A DNA stretch of 64,000 nucleotides from Veronia nyctiphanis. GTDB lineage: Bacteria > Pseudomonadota > Gammaproteobacteria > Enterobacterales > Vibrionaceae. The translations under genes and the position numbers were made by a program. The DNA is taken from positions 1 through 64,000 of the forward strand of contig NZ_PEIB01000001.1 in the NCBI RefSeq assembly GCF_004116385.1. The letters run 5' to 3'. The notes under the pieces were generated by a model. That model made no database searches. It saw only the letters and a program-made list of their open reading frames with translations, and was not told the DNA's origin. Every line of letters begins with the position of its first letter. The stretch's first letter is position 1. Below, piece after piece: positions 19,323 through 29,642 of this stretch.

Positions 19323-20489
19323 ATGAAAATCGCAATTGCTGGAACCGGCTACGTTGGTCTGTCTAATGCAATGTTATTAGCACAAAATCACGAAGTGGTT
19401 GCTGTTGATATTGTCAAAGATAAAGTACAGTTATTAAATAATAGAATCTCACCTATCGCTGATAGAGAGATTGAATATTTCTTGAAGAAAAAGCAACTAA
19501 ACTTTCATGCGACCTTGGATAAATTCAGAGCTTACGAAGGTGCAGAGTATATTATTGTAGCTACACCGACTGATTATGATGTTATTACAAACAACTTCAA
19601 TACTTCTTCTGTTGAAGCAGTAATTTCTGATGTTATATCGATTAACAGTAATGCAACGATCGTGATAAAATCGACTGTCCCTGTTGGTTACACAAAGCGC
19701 ATAAAAAAAGAACTGGATTATGATAACATTATTTTCTCCCCTGAATTCTTGCGCGAAGGCAAAGCACTGTATGACAACCTCTATCCTTCTCGTATCATTA
19801 TCGGCGATAGAAGTAAACGGGCTCAAACTTTTGCGGACCTTTTAGTTGAAGGTGCGGAAAAGAATGATATAGACGTTTTGTTCACTGGCCCAACTGAGGC
19901 AGAAGCCGTCAAGCTTTTTTCAAATACCTATCTCGCTATGCGGGTTGCGTATTTTAATGAGCTGGACTCCTTTGCTGAGGCCCATGGACTGGATTCACGT
20001 CAGATGATAGAAGGTGTTGGTCTCGATCCTCGTATTGGTCGTCATTATAATAACCCCTCATTTGGCTATGGTGGTTACTGTTTGCCAAAAGATACAAAAC
20101 AACTTCGGGCAAACTATGCGGATGTCCCAAATAATATTATCCAGGCTATTGTAGATGCGAATACCACTCGAAAGGACTTTATAGCAGAGTCTATTTTACG
20201 AAAGAATCCAAAGGTAGTAGGAATTTACCGCTTAATAATGAAATCTGGTTCAGATAATTTCCGTGCTTCATCAATTCAAGGAATTATGAAACGTATTAAA
20301 GCTAAAGGAGTCCAAGTTGTGGTTTATGAGCCAGTGCTTAAGGAAAGTGATTTTTTCCATTCAGAAGTCATAAGCGACTTTGATACGTTTAAGGAAAAAT
20401 CTGATGTAATTGTTTCAAACAGGATGGCAGAAGAGCTGAATGACGTCGCTGACAAGGTATATACCCGCGATCTATTCGGTAGCGACTAG
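19323..20489 (+). CDS. ugd: UDP-glucose 6-dehydrogenase Ugd
   Basis: Oxidises UDP-glucose to UDP-glucuronate with NAD, supplying an acidic sugar precursor. The 388-residue protein has the Rossmann motif [11 protein letters not shown] at residues 6-16, the STVPVGYT segment, [16 protein letters not shown], and the catalytic cysteine in [12 protein letters not shown] (Cys253). It indicates that the polymer may contain a uronic acid or a sugar derived from one. Confidence 0.95.
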   Translation: MKIAIAGTGYVGLSNAMLLAQNHEVVAVDIVKDKVQLLNNRISPIADREIEYFLKKKQLNFHATLDKFRAYEGAEYIIVATPTDYDVITNNFNTSSVEAVISDVISINSNATIVIKSTVPVGYTKRIKKELDYDNIIFSPEFLREGKALYDNLYPSRIIIGDRSKRAQTFADLLVEGAEKNDIDVLFTGPTEAEAVKLFSNTYLAMRVAYFNELDSFAEAHGLDSRQMIEGVGLDPRIGRHYNNPSFGYGGYCLPKDTKQLRANYADVPNNIIQAIVDANTTRKDFIAESILRKNPKVVGIYRLIMKSGSDNFRASSIQGIMKRIKAKGVQVVVYEPVLKESDFFHSEVISDFDTFKEKSDVIVSNRMAEELNDVADKVYTRDLFGSD

Positions 20490-20579
20490 TTTATATCTAG
20501 TTCCTTAATATTTGAGAATACAAATCAACTTACACAAAATAATCAGTCCATTACGGACATATTATTACAGAAGATATTT

Positions 20580-21404
20580 ATGATTAAAAAATGTTTATTC
20601 CCGGCAGCTGGCTACGGGACGCGCTTTTTACCAGCAACCAAGTCCATGCCAAAAGAGATGATGCCTATCGTTAATAAGCCGCTTATTGAATATGGCGTTG
20701 ATGAGGCTATTCAGGCGGGTATGACTGATATGGCAATTGTGACAGGTCGTGGTAAGCATGCGCTGATGGATCATTTTGATATGAACTATGAGCTGGAGCA
20801 TCAAATCTCGGGTACCGCCAAGGAAGCGCTGTTAAATGATATTCGTGATGTCATTGACTCTGCGAACTTCACCTACATCCGTCAACGTGAAATGAAGGGC
20901 TTGGGTCATGCAATTTTAACAGGCCGCGAGTTAGTTGGTGACAACCCGTTTGCTGTTGTGCTGGCGGATGACTTGTGTATCAATGAAGAGCAAGGTGTAC
21001 TGGCCCAAATGGCTGCGTTGTACAAGCAATTCCGCTGTACAATTGTCGCAGTAGAAGAAGTACCCCGCGAAGAAACACATAAATATGGTGTCATTGCGGG
21101 TGAGCCACTGACCGATAGCATTATTCGTGTTACGGATATGGTTGAGAAGCCTGAGCCCGGCACTGAGCCAAGCAACCTGGCCATTATTGGTCGCTATGTG
21201 CTAACTCCCGATATCTTTGAAATACTTGAAAACACAGTGCCAGGTAAAGGTGGAGAGATCCAAATTACCGATGCGCTGCTTGAGCAAGCGAAAAATGGCT
21301 GTGTGCTGGCATATAAATTTAAAGGTAAGCGCTTCGACTGTGGCAGTGTCGAAGGGTTTATTGAAGCAACCAACTATTGTTACGAAAATATCTATAAAAA
21401 ATAG
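20580..21404 (+). CDS. galU: UTP-glucose-1-phosphate uridylyltransferase GalU
   Basis: Makes UDP-glucose, the substrate for the neighbouring Ugd and GalE. The 274-residue product has PAAGYGTRFLPATKSMPKEM at the N-terminus, VLADDLCI near residue 122 and VEKPEPG. It is slightly shorter than E. coli GalU, within the range for the family. A rho-independent terminator follows at 21422. Confidence 0.94.
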   Translation: MIKKCLFPAAGYGTRFLPATKSMPKEMMPIVNKPLIEYGVDEAIQAGMTDMAIVTGRGKHALMDHFDMNYELEHQISGTAKEALLNDIRDVIDSANFTYIRQREMKGLGHAILTGRELVGDNPFAVVLADDLCINEEQGVLAQMAALYKQFRCTIVAVEEVPREETHKYGVIAGEPLTDSIIRVTDMVEKPEPGTEPSNLAIIGRYVLTPDIFEILENTVPGKGGEIQITDALLEQAKNGCVLAYKFKGKRFDCGSVEGFIEATNYCYENIYKK

Positions 21405-21421
21405 TACTGGTTGGGTAATTT

Positions 21422-21447
21422 AAGGGGCGTTATCGCTCCTTTTTTTG
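21422..21447 (+). terminator. Rho-independent terminator after galU
   Basis: The stem AAGGGGCG/CGCTCCTT (one G-T wobble) has a TTAT loop and is followed by a run of T. It lies in the short galU-galE gap, so galE may be partly uncoupled from upstream transcription; RfaH could allow read-through. Confidence 0.75.
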
Positions 21448-21461
21448 TTTGAGGAAAAGAT

Positions 21462-22481
21462 ATGAATGTTCTGGTCACTGGTGGTATGGGGTATATTGGC
21501 AGCCATACCTGTGTACAAATGATTGAAGCTGGTCTTAACCCGGTGATACTCGATAACCTCACTAACAGCAAACAAGCTGTTCTCGTACGTATCGAAGCGT
21601 TAACCGATAAAAGGCCAACGTTTTATCAGGGGGATATCAGAGACAAAGCGTTGTTAGTTGAGTTGCTGCAAAGTGAAAATATTGAAGCTGTCATTCACTT
21701 CGCGGGTCTGAAAGCCGTTGGTGAATCAGTAGAAAAGCCGCTGGAATACTATGACAACAACGTCAATGGTACGCTTGTCTTGCTTGATGCCATGAGAGAG
21801 GTTGGCGTCAATAAGCTAATATTTAGCTCGTCTGCAACCGTTTATGCCGAGTCAGATATTCAACCCATGAACGAGGAGTTTCCTAGAGGAGCATCGAGTC
21901 CTTACGGCCGATCTAAGTTAATGGTAGAAGAGTGCCTGACGGATTTTCAACATGCCAATCCGGATTGGAGCATTACCTTGCTTCGCTACTTTAACCCCGT
22001 TGGTTCACACCCCTCTGGCACTATGGGCGAAGACCCGCAAGGAATTCCCAATAACCTGATGCCATTTATCTCTCAAGTCGCAGTGGGTCGAAGAGAGAGC
22101 CTTTCGGTATTCGGTGATGACTATCCGACACGTGATGGCAGCGGCGTAAGAGATTATATTCATGTTGACGATCTGGCCTCTGGGCATATTGCGGCATTAC
22201 AAAAAGCTGGCAATGTCGCTGGTATTCATACATACAACCTCGGTTCTGGTGACGGTAAAAGTGTCTTCGAGATGATTTCTGCTTTCTCAGAAGCTTCCGG
22301 CAAGGACATTCCATTTGTCGTGAGTGCGCGCAGAGCCGGCGACTTGGCAGAATATTTTGCTGATGCCTCAAAAGCTGAAAAAGAACTTGGTTGGAAAACA
22401 ACGCGTTCTCTGACTGACATCGCTCGTGACACATGGCGATGGCAATCGCAAAACCCTGAAGGGTATCCCGACGATAAATAG
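21462..22481 (+). CDS. galE: UDP-glucose 4-epimerase GalE
   Basis: Interconverts UDP-glucose and UDP-galactose. The 339-residue SDR protein shows TGGMGYIGSHT near residue 6, the YDNNVNGT segment, SSSATVYA and the catalytic YGRSK motif. It provides UDP-galactose for the polymer or for lipopolysaccharide. GAGGAAAAG precedes the ATG. Confidence 0.94.
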   Translation: MNVLVTGGMGYIGSHTCVQMIEAGLNPVILDNLTNSKQAVLVRIEALTDKRPTFYQGDIRDKALLVELLQSENIEAVIHFAGLKAVGESVEKPLEYYDNNVNGTLVLLDAMREVGVNKLIFSSSATVYAESDIQPMNEEFPRGASSPYGRSKLMVEECLTDFQHANPDWSITLLRYFNPVGSHPSGTMGEDPQGIPNNLMPFISQVAVGRRESLSVFGDDYPTRDGSGVRDYIHVDDLASGHIAALQKAGNVAGIHTYNLGSGDGKSVFEMISAFSEASGKDIPFVVSARRAGDLAEYFADASKAEKELGWKTTRSLTDIARDTWRWQSQNPEGYPDDK

Positions 22482-22526
22482 CCTTTATTGTTTGTTATCT
22501 CGATGGCGTTTTTAGTCGTAGTTTAC

Positions 22527-22555
22527 AAGAGCAGCAGAGGCTGCTCTTTGTTTTT
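22527..22555 (+). terminator. Rho-independent terminator after galE
   Basis: A perfect 9-bp stem AAGAGCAGC/GCTGCTCTT with an AGAG loop, followed by TGTTTTT. It closes the galE transcript. Confidence 0.85.
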
Positions 22556-22604
22556 ATGCAGTGTAATTATTCATTGTACTTCTCTGATTTTATAGGTGTA
22601 ACTT

Positions 22605-22997
22605 TTGTCAGTTAACGCGATTAAATTGATTAGACAAGGTGCTATGGCATTAGTGTTGACCTTAGGTGTGCTCTCTCTTTTTAGCAACGTTGGTCTTGGT
22701 TCTCTGGGTATTAATGGAACCACATTTTTTTACGGTCATGGTGACTGGTTCTTTCATTTTGCTCTATTTTTTATCGCGACGTGCTGGCTTGGTCTATTCA
22801 TCCCTAAAGACTATGCGCATGTTTTATGGTGTATTTTATTTGTCTGCGGTATCGCATCTGAACTGGTTCAGCATTTTTATCTCGTTCATCGCGATGGAAG
22901 GTGGGGAGATGCAGTGATTAACACTGTCGCTATTTTGATTGGAATACTGTGTTTAAAGGGGATTGCTGTGTATAAAGCGAGGTCGAGCGAGTATTGA
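22605..22997 (+). CDS. VanZ-like small membrane protein
   Basis: A 130-residue integral membrane protein with about four hydrophobic spans. The pattern HGDWFFHFALFF, FVCGIASELVQHFYLVHRDGRWGDAVINTVAILIGI is the VanZ-like family signature (conserved SE-Q and R-D-N positions). It starts at TTG 22605 behind AGGTG; no better start exists. The family's molecular function is unknown; such genes often sit beside polysaccharide clusters. Confidence 0.8.
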   Translation: MSVNAIKLIRQGAMALVLTLGVLSLFSNVGLGSLGINGTTFFYGHGDWFFHFALFFIATCWLGLFIPKDYAHVLWCILFVCGIASELVQHFYLVHRDGRWGDAVINTVAILIGILCLKGIAVYKARSSEY

Positions 22998-23456
22998 TTG
23001 GCGATTCAACTCAAGATGTATAGGGGTATGCCTGCGGTAATTAATAGAAGTCTCTTTTCCCTCTGTTTATTTCATTCACTAATGGCAGAGGGAAGTAAAC
23101 CTAACTAAAAAGCGCTCATGCTCAACTCAATACCACTTCGACTTTTCCCCTTTTCACTTTCCCAATGAAAACTTTCGCTAGACTTCCTTTCCCTCAAAAT
23201 TATTAACTCTAAAAAAGCACTGACTCTTACTGCTTCAGTATATCCTCCAGCTTGAAGAAAGTATCAAGTTAAATCTGTGGCTGCTGTTTGGCTTGATATG
23301 AGCTCTGATATTAAAGGCCAGTTTGCTGCTTGAGCGACTAATACTGTGAAGAAATAAAAGACATGTTTTTAGTGAGGGGAGAAAGTGGAGATAACGCTGT
23401 GCTGGATTGAACACCCCCGGGGATATTCCCGGAGGTCGTTACGCTGAAAGATGTGA
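22998..23456. other. Intergenic region between convergent vanZ-like and wecA genes
   Basis: About 460 bases without a supportable gene on either strand. A 9-bp inverted repeat TTCCCTCTG/CAGAGGGAA (23057-23094, 20-base loop) lies after the VanZ-like gene and CCGGGGATATTCCCGG lies just before the wecA stop; neither has a T-run. They may be weak factor-dependent termination points. Confidence 0.4.
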
Positions 23457-24569
23457 TTAACTTTCTTGTTGATAGGTGTAATCAGTCTGTTTTGTAAATT
23501 TTCGGATAAAGCGAGTGAACTTCCAGACGTGTGCGAGTAAGAAGTAATAGCCCAGAAATACGGCTATAAACCCGTAAAACATAATTCCTTCACTGATGGC
23601 GTAAGCCTCACCAAGCAAGCCTATACAAACGAAAAATGACGCCAGGGAGCAAATTGCAACGAGCGTTTGCACTGATGACAAGCCAATACGTTGGCATATG
23701 TGATGTAAGTGTTCACGATCAGGCTGGAAAGGTGAGTCACCTCGCTTAATTCGTCTCATCATGATGGCTGCCATATCCATCAGCGGAAGAGCGATTAACC
23801 AAAGTGCGGTAACAGGTCGCATTGTAGTGTGTCCCTGCTCATTCGCTATTTGGCTGCCGCTCAACAGTAACCAAATCACAGTAAAACCAATCAGCATGCT
23901 TCCCGCATCACCCATAAAGACTTTTCGTTTTCTGCCAAGAAGTCCAAGGTTTAACAATACATAGGGTATCAGCGCTGCAATGATAATAAGGCAAAACTCA
24001 AAAAGGAGTGCGGTGCTTTCATACCCTTTAAAGAGGTAGGCAAGCCCAGAGAAGGTCACAATGGAAAGCCCGCCGAGTAACCCATCAATGCCGTCTACCA
24101 TATTGAATGCATTAATGGCCCCAATTACCGCAAACACAGTAATCAGCAACCCGAAGATGCCTAGGTCAATGTTTCCGATAGCAAACATATCCCCTAGCTG
24201 TACCAGCGCAAGATCGGCAAAAAACATCATAATCGCGGCCAATACTGCCTGAATGATGATGCGTGTTTTATAGCTGACGTCATATTTATCGTCTAACGCA
24301 CCAATCACTGTGAGCGTAATTGCGCATAGTAGATAGATAGGTGATTGGCTCAAATGTTCTTCTGATAGTGAATATTGAGCAAGCAAATAAATCACGATAG
24401 TCATACAGACAGCAATGCCACCGACTAAAGGTATGACACCTTGGTGATGTTTACGCTGATTGGGTTTGTCTACCAATCCTACTTTTTTTGCCATTTCCCT
24501 GACGATGAGAAGACAAAAAAGTGACACTATAAAGCTTGTAGTTATTAAAAATGGGGTATTGAGCAACAT
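23457..24569 (-). CDS. wecA: Undecaprenyl-phosphate GlcNAc-1-phosphate transferase WecA
   Basis: Transfers GlcNAc-1-phosphate to undecaprenyl phosphate, starting lipid-linked glycan repeat units. The 370-residue polytopic protein (about 11 spans) has VDKPNQRKHHQGVIPLVGG near residue 33, the catalytic NAFNMVDGIDGLLGG near 155, MGDAGSMLIGF near 220 and the HLHHICQRIG basic loop. It is encoded opposite to the polysaccharide operon. As no other initiating phosphotransferase is visible, it may prime this polymer. Confidence 0.93.
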   Translation of the reverse strand: MLLNTPFLITTSFIVSLFCLLIVREMAKKVGLVDKPNQRKHHQGVIPLVGGIAVCMTIVIYLLAQYSLSEEHLSQSPIYLLCAITLTVIGALDDKYDVSYKTRIIIQAVLAAIMMFFADLALVQLGDMFAIGNIDLGIFGLLITVFAVIGAINAFNMVDGIDGLLGGLSIVTFSGLAYLFKGYESTALLFEFCLIIIAALIPYVLLNLGLLGRKRKVFMGDAGSMLIGFTVIWLLLSGSQIANEQGHTTMRPVTALWLIALPLMDMAAIMMRRIKRGDSPFQPDREHLHHICQRIGLSSVQTLVAICSLASFFVCIGLLGEAYAISEGIMFYGFIAVFLGYYFLLAHVWKFTRFIRKFTKQTDYTYQQES

Positions 24570-24963
24570 ACGTTGTTCCGCCTTTGTCTAGCCAACAATT
24601 AGTTTTGTGATGTCTTATTTTTTTGGCAATTTTAAACGAATATGATGCGTATAATGTGTCACACTGGGCGTTTTGCGAGGAGAGTCAATCATACGTTTTT
24701 TTGCATTAAATGCTTTCATTTATCATTTGCTTAAAATCTATGCCTGGCATGTATTTTCAAATTTAAATAGAACGCTAAATGATACATGAATCACGCTTTA
24801 TGTTGAAACTAAAGAATCAACGCAAAGGGACACATCTTACAATTATGGTTTTATGATGAGTGAGATATTTATTAACTGATTGATTTGTAAGTGATACTAC
24901 GGATTTGATTGCTATCGGACGCTACAGGTAGGAGATATATTTAGTGAGAGAGCTCTTGAGATG
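24570..24963. other. Intergenic region upstream of wecA, no gene seen
   Basis: About 390 AT-rich bases between the divergent-facing wecA start and the 3' end of folD. Presumably it contains the minus-strand wecA promoter. I see no supportable ORF, RNA gene or repeat. Confidence 0.4.
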
Positions 24964-24998
24964 AATGTAAAAGCCGACATGGTGTCGGCTTTTACATT
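24964..24998 (-). terminator. Rho-independent terminator of folD
   Basis: A perfect 16-bp inverted repeat AATGTAAAAGCCGACA/TGTCGGCTTTTACATT around TGG lies directly after the folD stop on the minus strand. The U-rich arm is inside the stem, as often in Vibrionaceae. It is symmetrical and could act both ways. Confidence 0.85.
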
Positions 24999-25000
24999 GT

Positions 25001-25855
25001 TTAGGAGTGAAACTGTTCGCATGCCATCAGCGTGTTTTCTATCAGCATAGCGACTGTCATTGGCCCCACACCTCCGGGTACTGGTGTGATGTGTTTTGCG
25101 TGTTCTCTTGCTACGTCGTATTCAACATCACCCACAAGTGTGCCGTCATCTAGTCTATTAATACCGACATCGATGACCACTGCGCCTGGTTTGATCCAAT
25201 CGCCAGGAATAAAGTTAGGTTTCCCCACTGCGACCACAAGAATATCAGCCTGACGCACATGCCCTTCCAAATCTTTAGTAAACCGGTGACATGTTGTTGT
25301 GGTACTTCCCGCTAGGAGAAGCTCAAGTGTCATTGGGCGACCAACGATATTGGAAGCTCCGACAACCACAGCGTGCTTGCCACGGGCGGCAATATTGTAC
25401 CTTTCTAGCAGCGTGATAATTCCCTTTGGTGTGCATGAACGCAGCAGAGGTATGCGTTGGCTAAGTCGACCAACGTTATACGGATGAAAACCATCGACAT
25501 CTTTGTCTGGAGCAATGCGCTCAAGGACATTCACCGGATCCATTTGTGCAGGTAATGGTAACTGCACCAAAATACCGTCTATTTCGGCGTCTGCATTTAG
25601 CTCGTCGATGAGAGAAAGCAGAGCGTCTTCTGTTGTTGACGCGGGTAAGTCGTAGGATTTCGAAACAAAACCGACTTCTTCACAAGCTCGGGTTTTATTT
25701 CCGACGTAAACCTGAGAGGCCGGATTGTCACCAACAAGAACAACGGCTAAGCCGGGTGCTCTCAGTCCTGCATCTGTTCTGGCTTTTACGCGGGCTGCTA
25801 CTTCTTGTCTGACGGTTTGAGCGATCAGTTTTCCATCGATAATTTGGGCGGCCAT
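25001..25855 (-). CDS. folD: Bifunctional methylenetetrahydrofolate dehydrogenase/cyclohydrolase FolD
   Basis: Interconverts 5,10-methylene-THF, methenyl-THF and 10-formyl-THF with NADP. The 284-residue product shows [14 protein letters not shown] (catalytic Tyr/Lys), [26 protein letters not shown], the GASNIVGRP nucleotide motif and the C-terminal [13 protein letters not shown] chose ATG 25855 (AAAGGAAAACC before it, N-terminus [12 protein letters not shown]); an upstream ATG at 25933 adds 26 unrelated residues. Confidence 0.95.
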   Translation of the reverse strand: MAAQIIDGKLIAQTVRQEVAARVKARTDAGLRAPGLAVVLVGDNPASQVYVGNKTRACEEVGFVSKSYDLPASTTEDALLSLIDELNADAEIDGILVQLPLPAQMDPVNVLERIAPDKDVDGFHPYNVGRLSQRIPLLRSCTPKGIITLLERYNIAARGKHAVVVGASNIVGRPMTLELLLAGSTTTTCHRFTKDLEGHVRQADILVVAVGKPNFIPGDWIKPGAVVIDVGINRLDDGTLVGDVEYDVAREHAKHITPVPGGVGPMTVAMLIENTLMACEQFHS

Positions 25856-26040
25856 GGTTTTCCTTTGGCAAAATTGAGGAAGGGTAACTGGTGCGTATTT
25901 TGTCAAAAACGAGGCGTAATATCCATAGGGCAAACGTTTGCTTTTTGCTTTTTATGCGTAAACATGAATTGCCTGAGTGCGAATGGTCATCCCCATATAA
26001 TGGCTTCTTTTACCCAAGCCTCATTATCAATTCCATCTCA

Positions 26041-26754
26041 CTATGGCCGCGAGATAACAAGTGCACCTGAGGCATTGTCATCAGCGAATAGGGCGATTTT
26101 CTTACCGTGGTACTTATCGACGGTGTATTGAAGCCAGCCTTTTATAAAGAGGCTTGAGATGAACACGCTGGTTCTCTTGTTACCAAGGTCTTGCTGACCG
26201 AGCACTTTAAAACCTGAGCCAGACATACCTGAGATGATACCGACCAAATGTCCTTTCTCGTTATAGACACCGCCGCCACTCATTCCCGACTGAATGGGCG
26301 CATCGGTGATGCTTGCCGGACACTTTTTGAAAATGGCACTGTCTAGGAAGTTGACGTCTAAAAAGTATTTGCCTTTGCCCGTAATAACTTTTCCTGTCAT
26401 CCCAAAGCCGTAGACATTAAGGTTGTCGTTTGGAAATACTTTACCAAGTAGGGGCAGTTTTTTATCGCTATTATCGGCTTTGATTATCGCTACGTCGCAA
26501 TTGGGGTGATAGGCAACGACTTCACTAAAATCATACTGGGCAACGTGCTTGGCAGTCAGGCTTAGTTCTTCGGTGAGAGGTACACTCGACCCAAAGCCAC
26601 CAAGCACAAACGGAATACCGATGGGTAGGTAGTTTAGGTCAGGGGCGGTTTTTTCATCGGCGAATTGAGTCGGCCCGTTTGTGAGGAAGCAGCCTTGTAA
26701 GCTGGCTGATAACAGTAGGTAAATGCTCAAAAGCACAAACTTCTTTGATTGCAT
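26041..26754 (-). CDS. Trypsin-like (S1 fold) serine protease lipoprotein
   Basis: A 237-residue predicted lipoprotein (lipobox LQGC, Cys near residue 22). The mature part has the complete catalytic triad of chymotrypsin-fold proteases: His in LTAKHV, Asp in CDVAIIKAD and Ser in QSGMSGGGVYNEKG, followed by LVGIISGMSGSGF. Thus it is probably an active envelope protease anchored in a membrane. No PDZ domain is present, unlike DegP/DegS. It lies alone between an MFS gene and folD on the same strand. The substrate is unknown. Confidence 0.75.
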   Translation of the reverse strand: MQSKKFVLLSIYLLLSASLQGCFLTNGPTQFADEKTAPDLNYLPIGIPFVLGGFGSSVPLTEELSLTAKHVAQYDFSEVVAYHPNCDVAIIKADNSDKKLPLLGKVFPNDNLNVYGFGMTGKVITGKGKYFLDVNFLDSAIFKKCPASITDAPIQSGMSGGGVYNEKGHLVGIISGMSGSGFKVLGQQDLGNKRTSVFISSLFIKGWLQYTVDKYHGKKIALFADDNASGALVISRP

Positions 26755-26985
26755 AACAACAAAACCTCAACAAATATGATTTAAGTCTCATTTTCGAGTC
26801 TCTTAATTGAGATTAGAGTGTTATCAGCGTTCTTTCCATCAACCCACTTGAAAAGTCATCTACATATAGAGGCGGCGATTTTCTTGAATCATCGAGTGGA
26901 ATAGTAGCTAGGTAAAGTGTTTCTCATTAGAGTGGCTGTGATAAAGAGAAAGGCTACTTGTTTTTGATTGGCGGGACGAATCAAA

Positions 26986-27006
26986 GGGCGCGCTCAGCGC
27001 GCACCC
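26986..27006 (-). terminator. Hairpin after the MFS gene, probable terminator
   Basis: GGGCGCGC, TCA and GCGCGCACCC form a GC-rich stem (one bulged A) 20 bases past the stop of the minus-strand MFS gene. The following minus-strand sequence is only moderately T-rich (CTTTGATT). Confidence 0.55.
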
Positions 27007-27025
27007 ATTATATTCTCAGGTAAAT

Positions 27026-28228
27026 TTAGATATCGACTTTTACATGCTCGACTTCAGCAATTGGCTTTGGCTGAACCACAACTGCAGGGGTACGAAGCCA
27101 CGCGACCAGCATGTAGCCGAAAGTTACTGCAAAACCAATACCGAAGTAGCCCATTAAATCATTAGTTTGAACAACCCAACCTTTTGCCAGTGCTGGGCCA
27201 ATCACTGAACCAATACTGTAGCTTAAGAGCATCAGTTCGGTCGCCGCTACAATCTGATTCCTGTTTATTGATTGGCACGCCAGCGTAATTGCTATCGGGT
27301 AGAGGGCAAACGTGGCCGCACCCAATATAAATAGGCTAATAACCATACCAACAGGGTGGGTTGCTACTTCAATCATTGCGATCGCCAAACCACCGATTAG
27401 GCTAAACATCGCCATCAACAAACGCTTGGCAAAGCGAGCATTTAGCCAGCTCACCAAAGGTTGTACCATCATGCCTCCCAAAATAACGACAGACATCAGT
27501 GTTCCAATCTGATCGCTATTGCTGAAACGACGTCCCAGCTCCAGAGGCAGCAAACCGTAAACCACACCCATCAATAAGCCGGAAACGATACAGCCAATGA
27601 ATGCAGCCAACGGCAGTGTTTTCAACTCTTTCAATTTGATTGGGCTGTGTGACACATCTTTCGGTTGCGACTGTCTCTTCAGTAAAGGAGGTAAGGTCGC
27701 CAATGCCATCATTGCCACAATCAACGCAAAAGGAAGCGTGCCCTCAACACCAAAAAAGCCGATTCCCAGTTGGCCAAATGCTGTGCCGCCGTATAGCGAA
27801 GCCATATATAGGCCAAGTCTTTTTGAGCGCGCTTTCTCTGTATCAGCCATTAGAAGCCAAGATTCGATAACAACAAACACACCAGCCACAGCAATACCTG
27901 CAACGAACCGAGCAAATAACCAAACAGGTTTGTTGATAAAAATAGCCATTACCGCAACCGTTATTGCAATAACGGTTAAAAACATGATTAATGCTGAGCG
28001 GTGCCCGAGTCTTGAAACAACGTTTGCACTCAGTAAGGCACCCACTAATAGGCCGAAATAGTAAATGCTCGCCAGCCACGCAGCCAGATCTGTAGATAGG
28101 CCGTGGCTTTCCAATGCGAGTGGAACCAGGCTCATCAAATATCCTGATGCCAGAGCAAAAAGGCTTAGGCTGGCAACAGGGACAAAAGTGCTGTTGCCCA
28201 CATCGAGAGATAGCGGGTTTGCTTTCAC
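27026..28228 (-). CDS. MFS transporter, YcaD-like
   Basis: A 400-residue major facilitator protein with 12 predicted spans. SRLGHRSALIM between spans 2 and 3 is the MFS loop motif, and ARFVAGIAVAGVFVVIESWLL matches the conserved ESWL of the YcaD/YfkF group. The substrate is unknown. Monocistronic, reading away from tRNA-Arg. Confidence 0.8.
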   Translation of the reverse strand: MKANPLSLDVGNSTFVPVASLSLFALASGYLMSLVPLALESHGLSTDLAAWLASIYYFGLLVGALLSANVVSRLGHRSALIMFLTVIAITVAVMAIFINKPVWLFARFVAGIAVAGVFVVIESWLLMADTEKARSKRLGLYMASLYGGTAFGQLGIGFFGVEGTLPFALIVAMMALATLPPLLKRQSQPKDVSHSPIKLKELKTLPLAAFIGCIVSGLLMGVVYGLLPLELGRRFSNSDQIGTLMSVVILGGMMVQPLVSWLNARFAKRLLMAMFSLIGGLAIAMIEVATHPVGMVISLFILGAATFALYPIAITLACQSINRNQIVAATELMLLSYSIGSVIGPALAKGWVVQTNDLMGYFGIGFAVTFGYMLVAWLRTPAVVVQPKPIAEVEHVKVDI

Positions 28229-28789
28229 GTTTTTAATCCGAAATCAGAGGGTTGTTAGTCTTGAGGTTTAGGCGGTCGCCATACGCTCAGGTTGTTTAGC
28301 GCGCGGATTATGGTGGTCAACTTGTAGGCCGTAAAGTGAATTAAATTCATTTCAGTCATTAGAATAGTTAATACGAGTTATGGGCTTTTAGTCGTCGTTT
28401 GTGTGACGTTAGATAATGTTTCTAGCTCTAAACAATTAGTGTGTATCCCTTTCAATAAGAACAGAAGGTTACGGACTCATTAGGCAAATAAATCTTCTAT
28501 CTCTAAAGGGCCGCTTTTACAGAGAAAACAATAAAAGTGCCGACCTATTGGCCTCCATGACTAATATATTCACCTAAATTTTTGGAATTCCATGCTTTGT
28601 TGTCTATTAGTAAAGAAAACGTCCTCACTGGCGAGACCAGCCATGTCTATTAGCACGGCATTATTGCGCTAATGTCTATTTATTAGACGGTTAGAAGGAA
28701 ATTGTAAGGAAAACCGTTGACGGGCATGAACCTGTCTATATAATTCAGCTGTGTTTCGGGGCTAACTGCTTCGGAGCACCTTCAAATGT
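28229..28789. other. Intergenic region between MFS gene and tRNA-Arg
   Basis: About 560 bases with no supportable gene. It must hold the MFS promoter (minus) and the tRNA promoter (plus), but I could not assign boxes with confidence. No attachment-site duplication or integrase is visible beside the tRNA. Confidence 0.4.
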
Positions 28790-28866
<77 letters not shown>

Positions 28867-29021
28867 TTTCTTGACTACCTCCCCGAGTAAATACCTAAAA
28901 CGAAATTGCTAAAAGCCCCCTCTCATAAGGATTCGTAGGCCTGACGGTATCTTTTTTCTTTTCGTTGACTGAGAAAGCCCACTGCGAGTAGTGAGCTAAC
29001 TGAATCTCTTTGATACGTGAA

Positions 29022-29642
29022 TTAACTGTGATTCCAGTTATCGAGCGCTTCGCCATCGTTGGGCGATAACCCTAAAATGTCACCGTCAGTATTGATACCT
29101 AGCCCAGTCACAGTGCGGTTTGCATAGGCAAAGTAGGCTGTCACTTGGTTAATCTCCAGTACCTCGCCGTCACTCCAACCAAGAGCAAGCAGTTTTTCGA
29201 CATCGCGTTTCCCAACATTACTGGGTGATGTCGTGAGGACGCGCACATAGTCGAACACCTTCGCATGCTTGGTGTCGAATGCATCGTCGAATTGGTGTGT
29301 CTTGAGCGATTGTTTAATTCTGTCAGCGTAATGAGGAGGATGCTCGCCTTTCTCTGCCAGCAAACGTTGCATGCCCGCGTAGTGGTGCTCAAAACAGTAA
29401 CTGCAACGGTTGAGGTAACTGACGTAAACACCAATGGCTTCCAGGAACCATTTTGGAACCGTATTTCGTGGATGGTGGAGCACATACTTATAGATAGTCA
29501 TGTGACCTTCCATGGTATGTGGGCGTAAGCTGTGTGCCAGCATGATGTTGTCTACATTGTTATCTGGTCCTTTTACTTTGTCGTAAAGTTTTTTTAGAGG
29601 TCCAGTAGCATCTTCGTAGCTTACGGTTTTTATCCAGCTCAT
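29022..29642 (-). CDS. AhpD-like peroxidase-related protein (carboxymuconolactone decarboxylase family)
   Basis: A 206-residue protein with the CXXC-X3-H alkylhydroperoxidase D motif in RCSYCFEHHYAGM near residue 90, within a helical carboxymuconolactone-decarboxylase domain. Members with this motif show thiol-dependent peroxidase activity. ATG 29642 is chosen because AAGGAGAGACT precedes it; an upstream ATG would add 37 basic residues without family support. Monocistronic and divergent from tig. Confidence 0.8.
   Translation of the reverse strand: MSWIKTVSYEDATGPLKKLYDKVKGPDNNVDNIMLAHSLRPHTMEGHMTIYKYVLHHPRNTVPKWFLEAIGVYVSYLNRCSYCFEHHYAGMQRLLAEKGEHPPHYADRIKQSLKTHQFDDAFDTKHAKVFDYVRVLTTSPSNVGKRDVEKLLALGWSDGEVLEINQVTAYFAYANRTVTGLGINTDGDILGLSPNDGEALDNWNHS

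Noticed and set aside
28867-29021. Genomic-island attachment site at tRNA-Arg
   Set aside because: No repeat of the tRNA 3' end and no integrase are visible downstream; the flanking genes are ordinary chromosomal ones.
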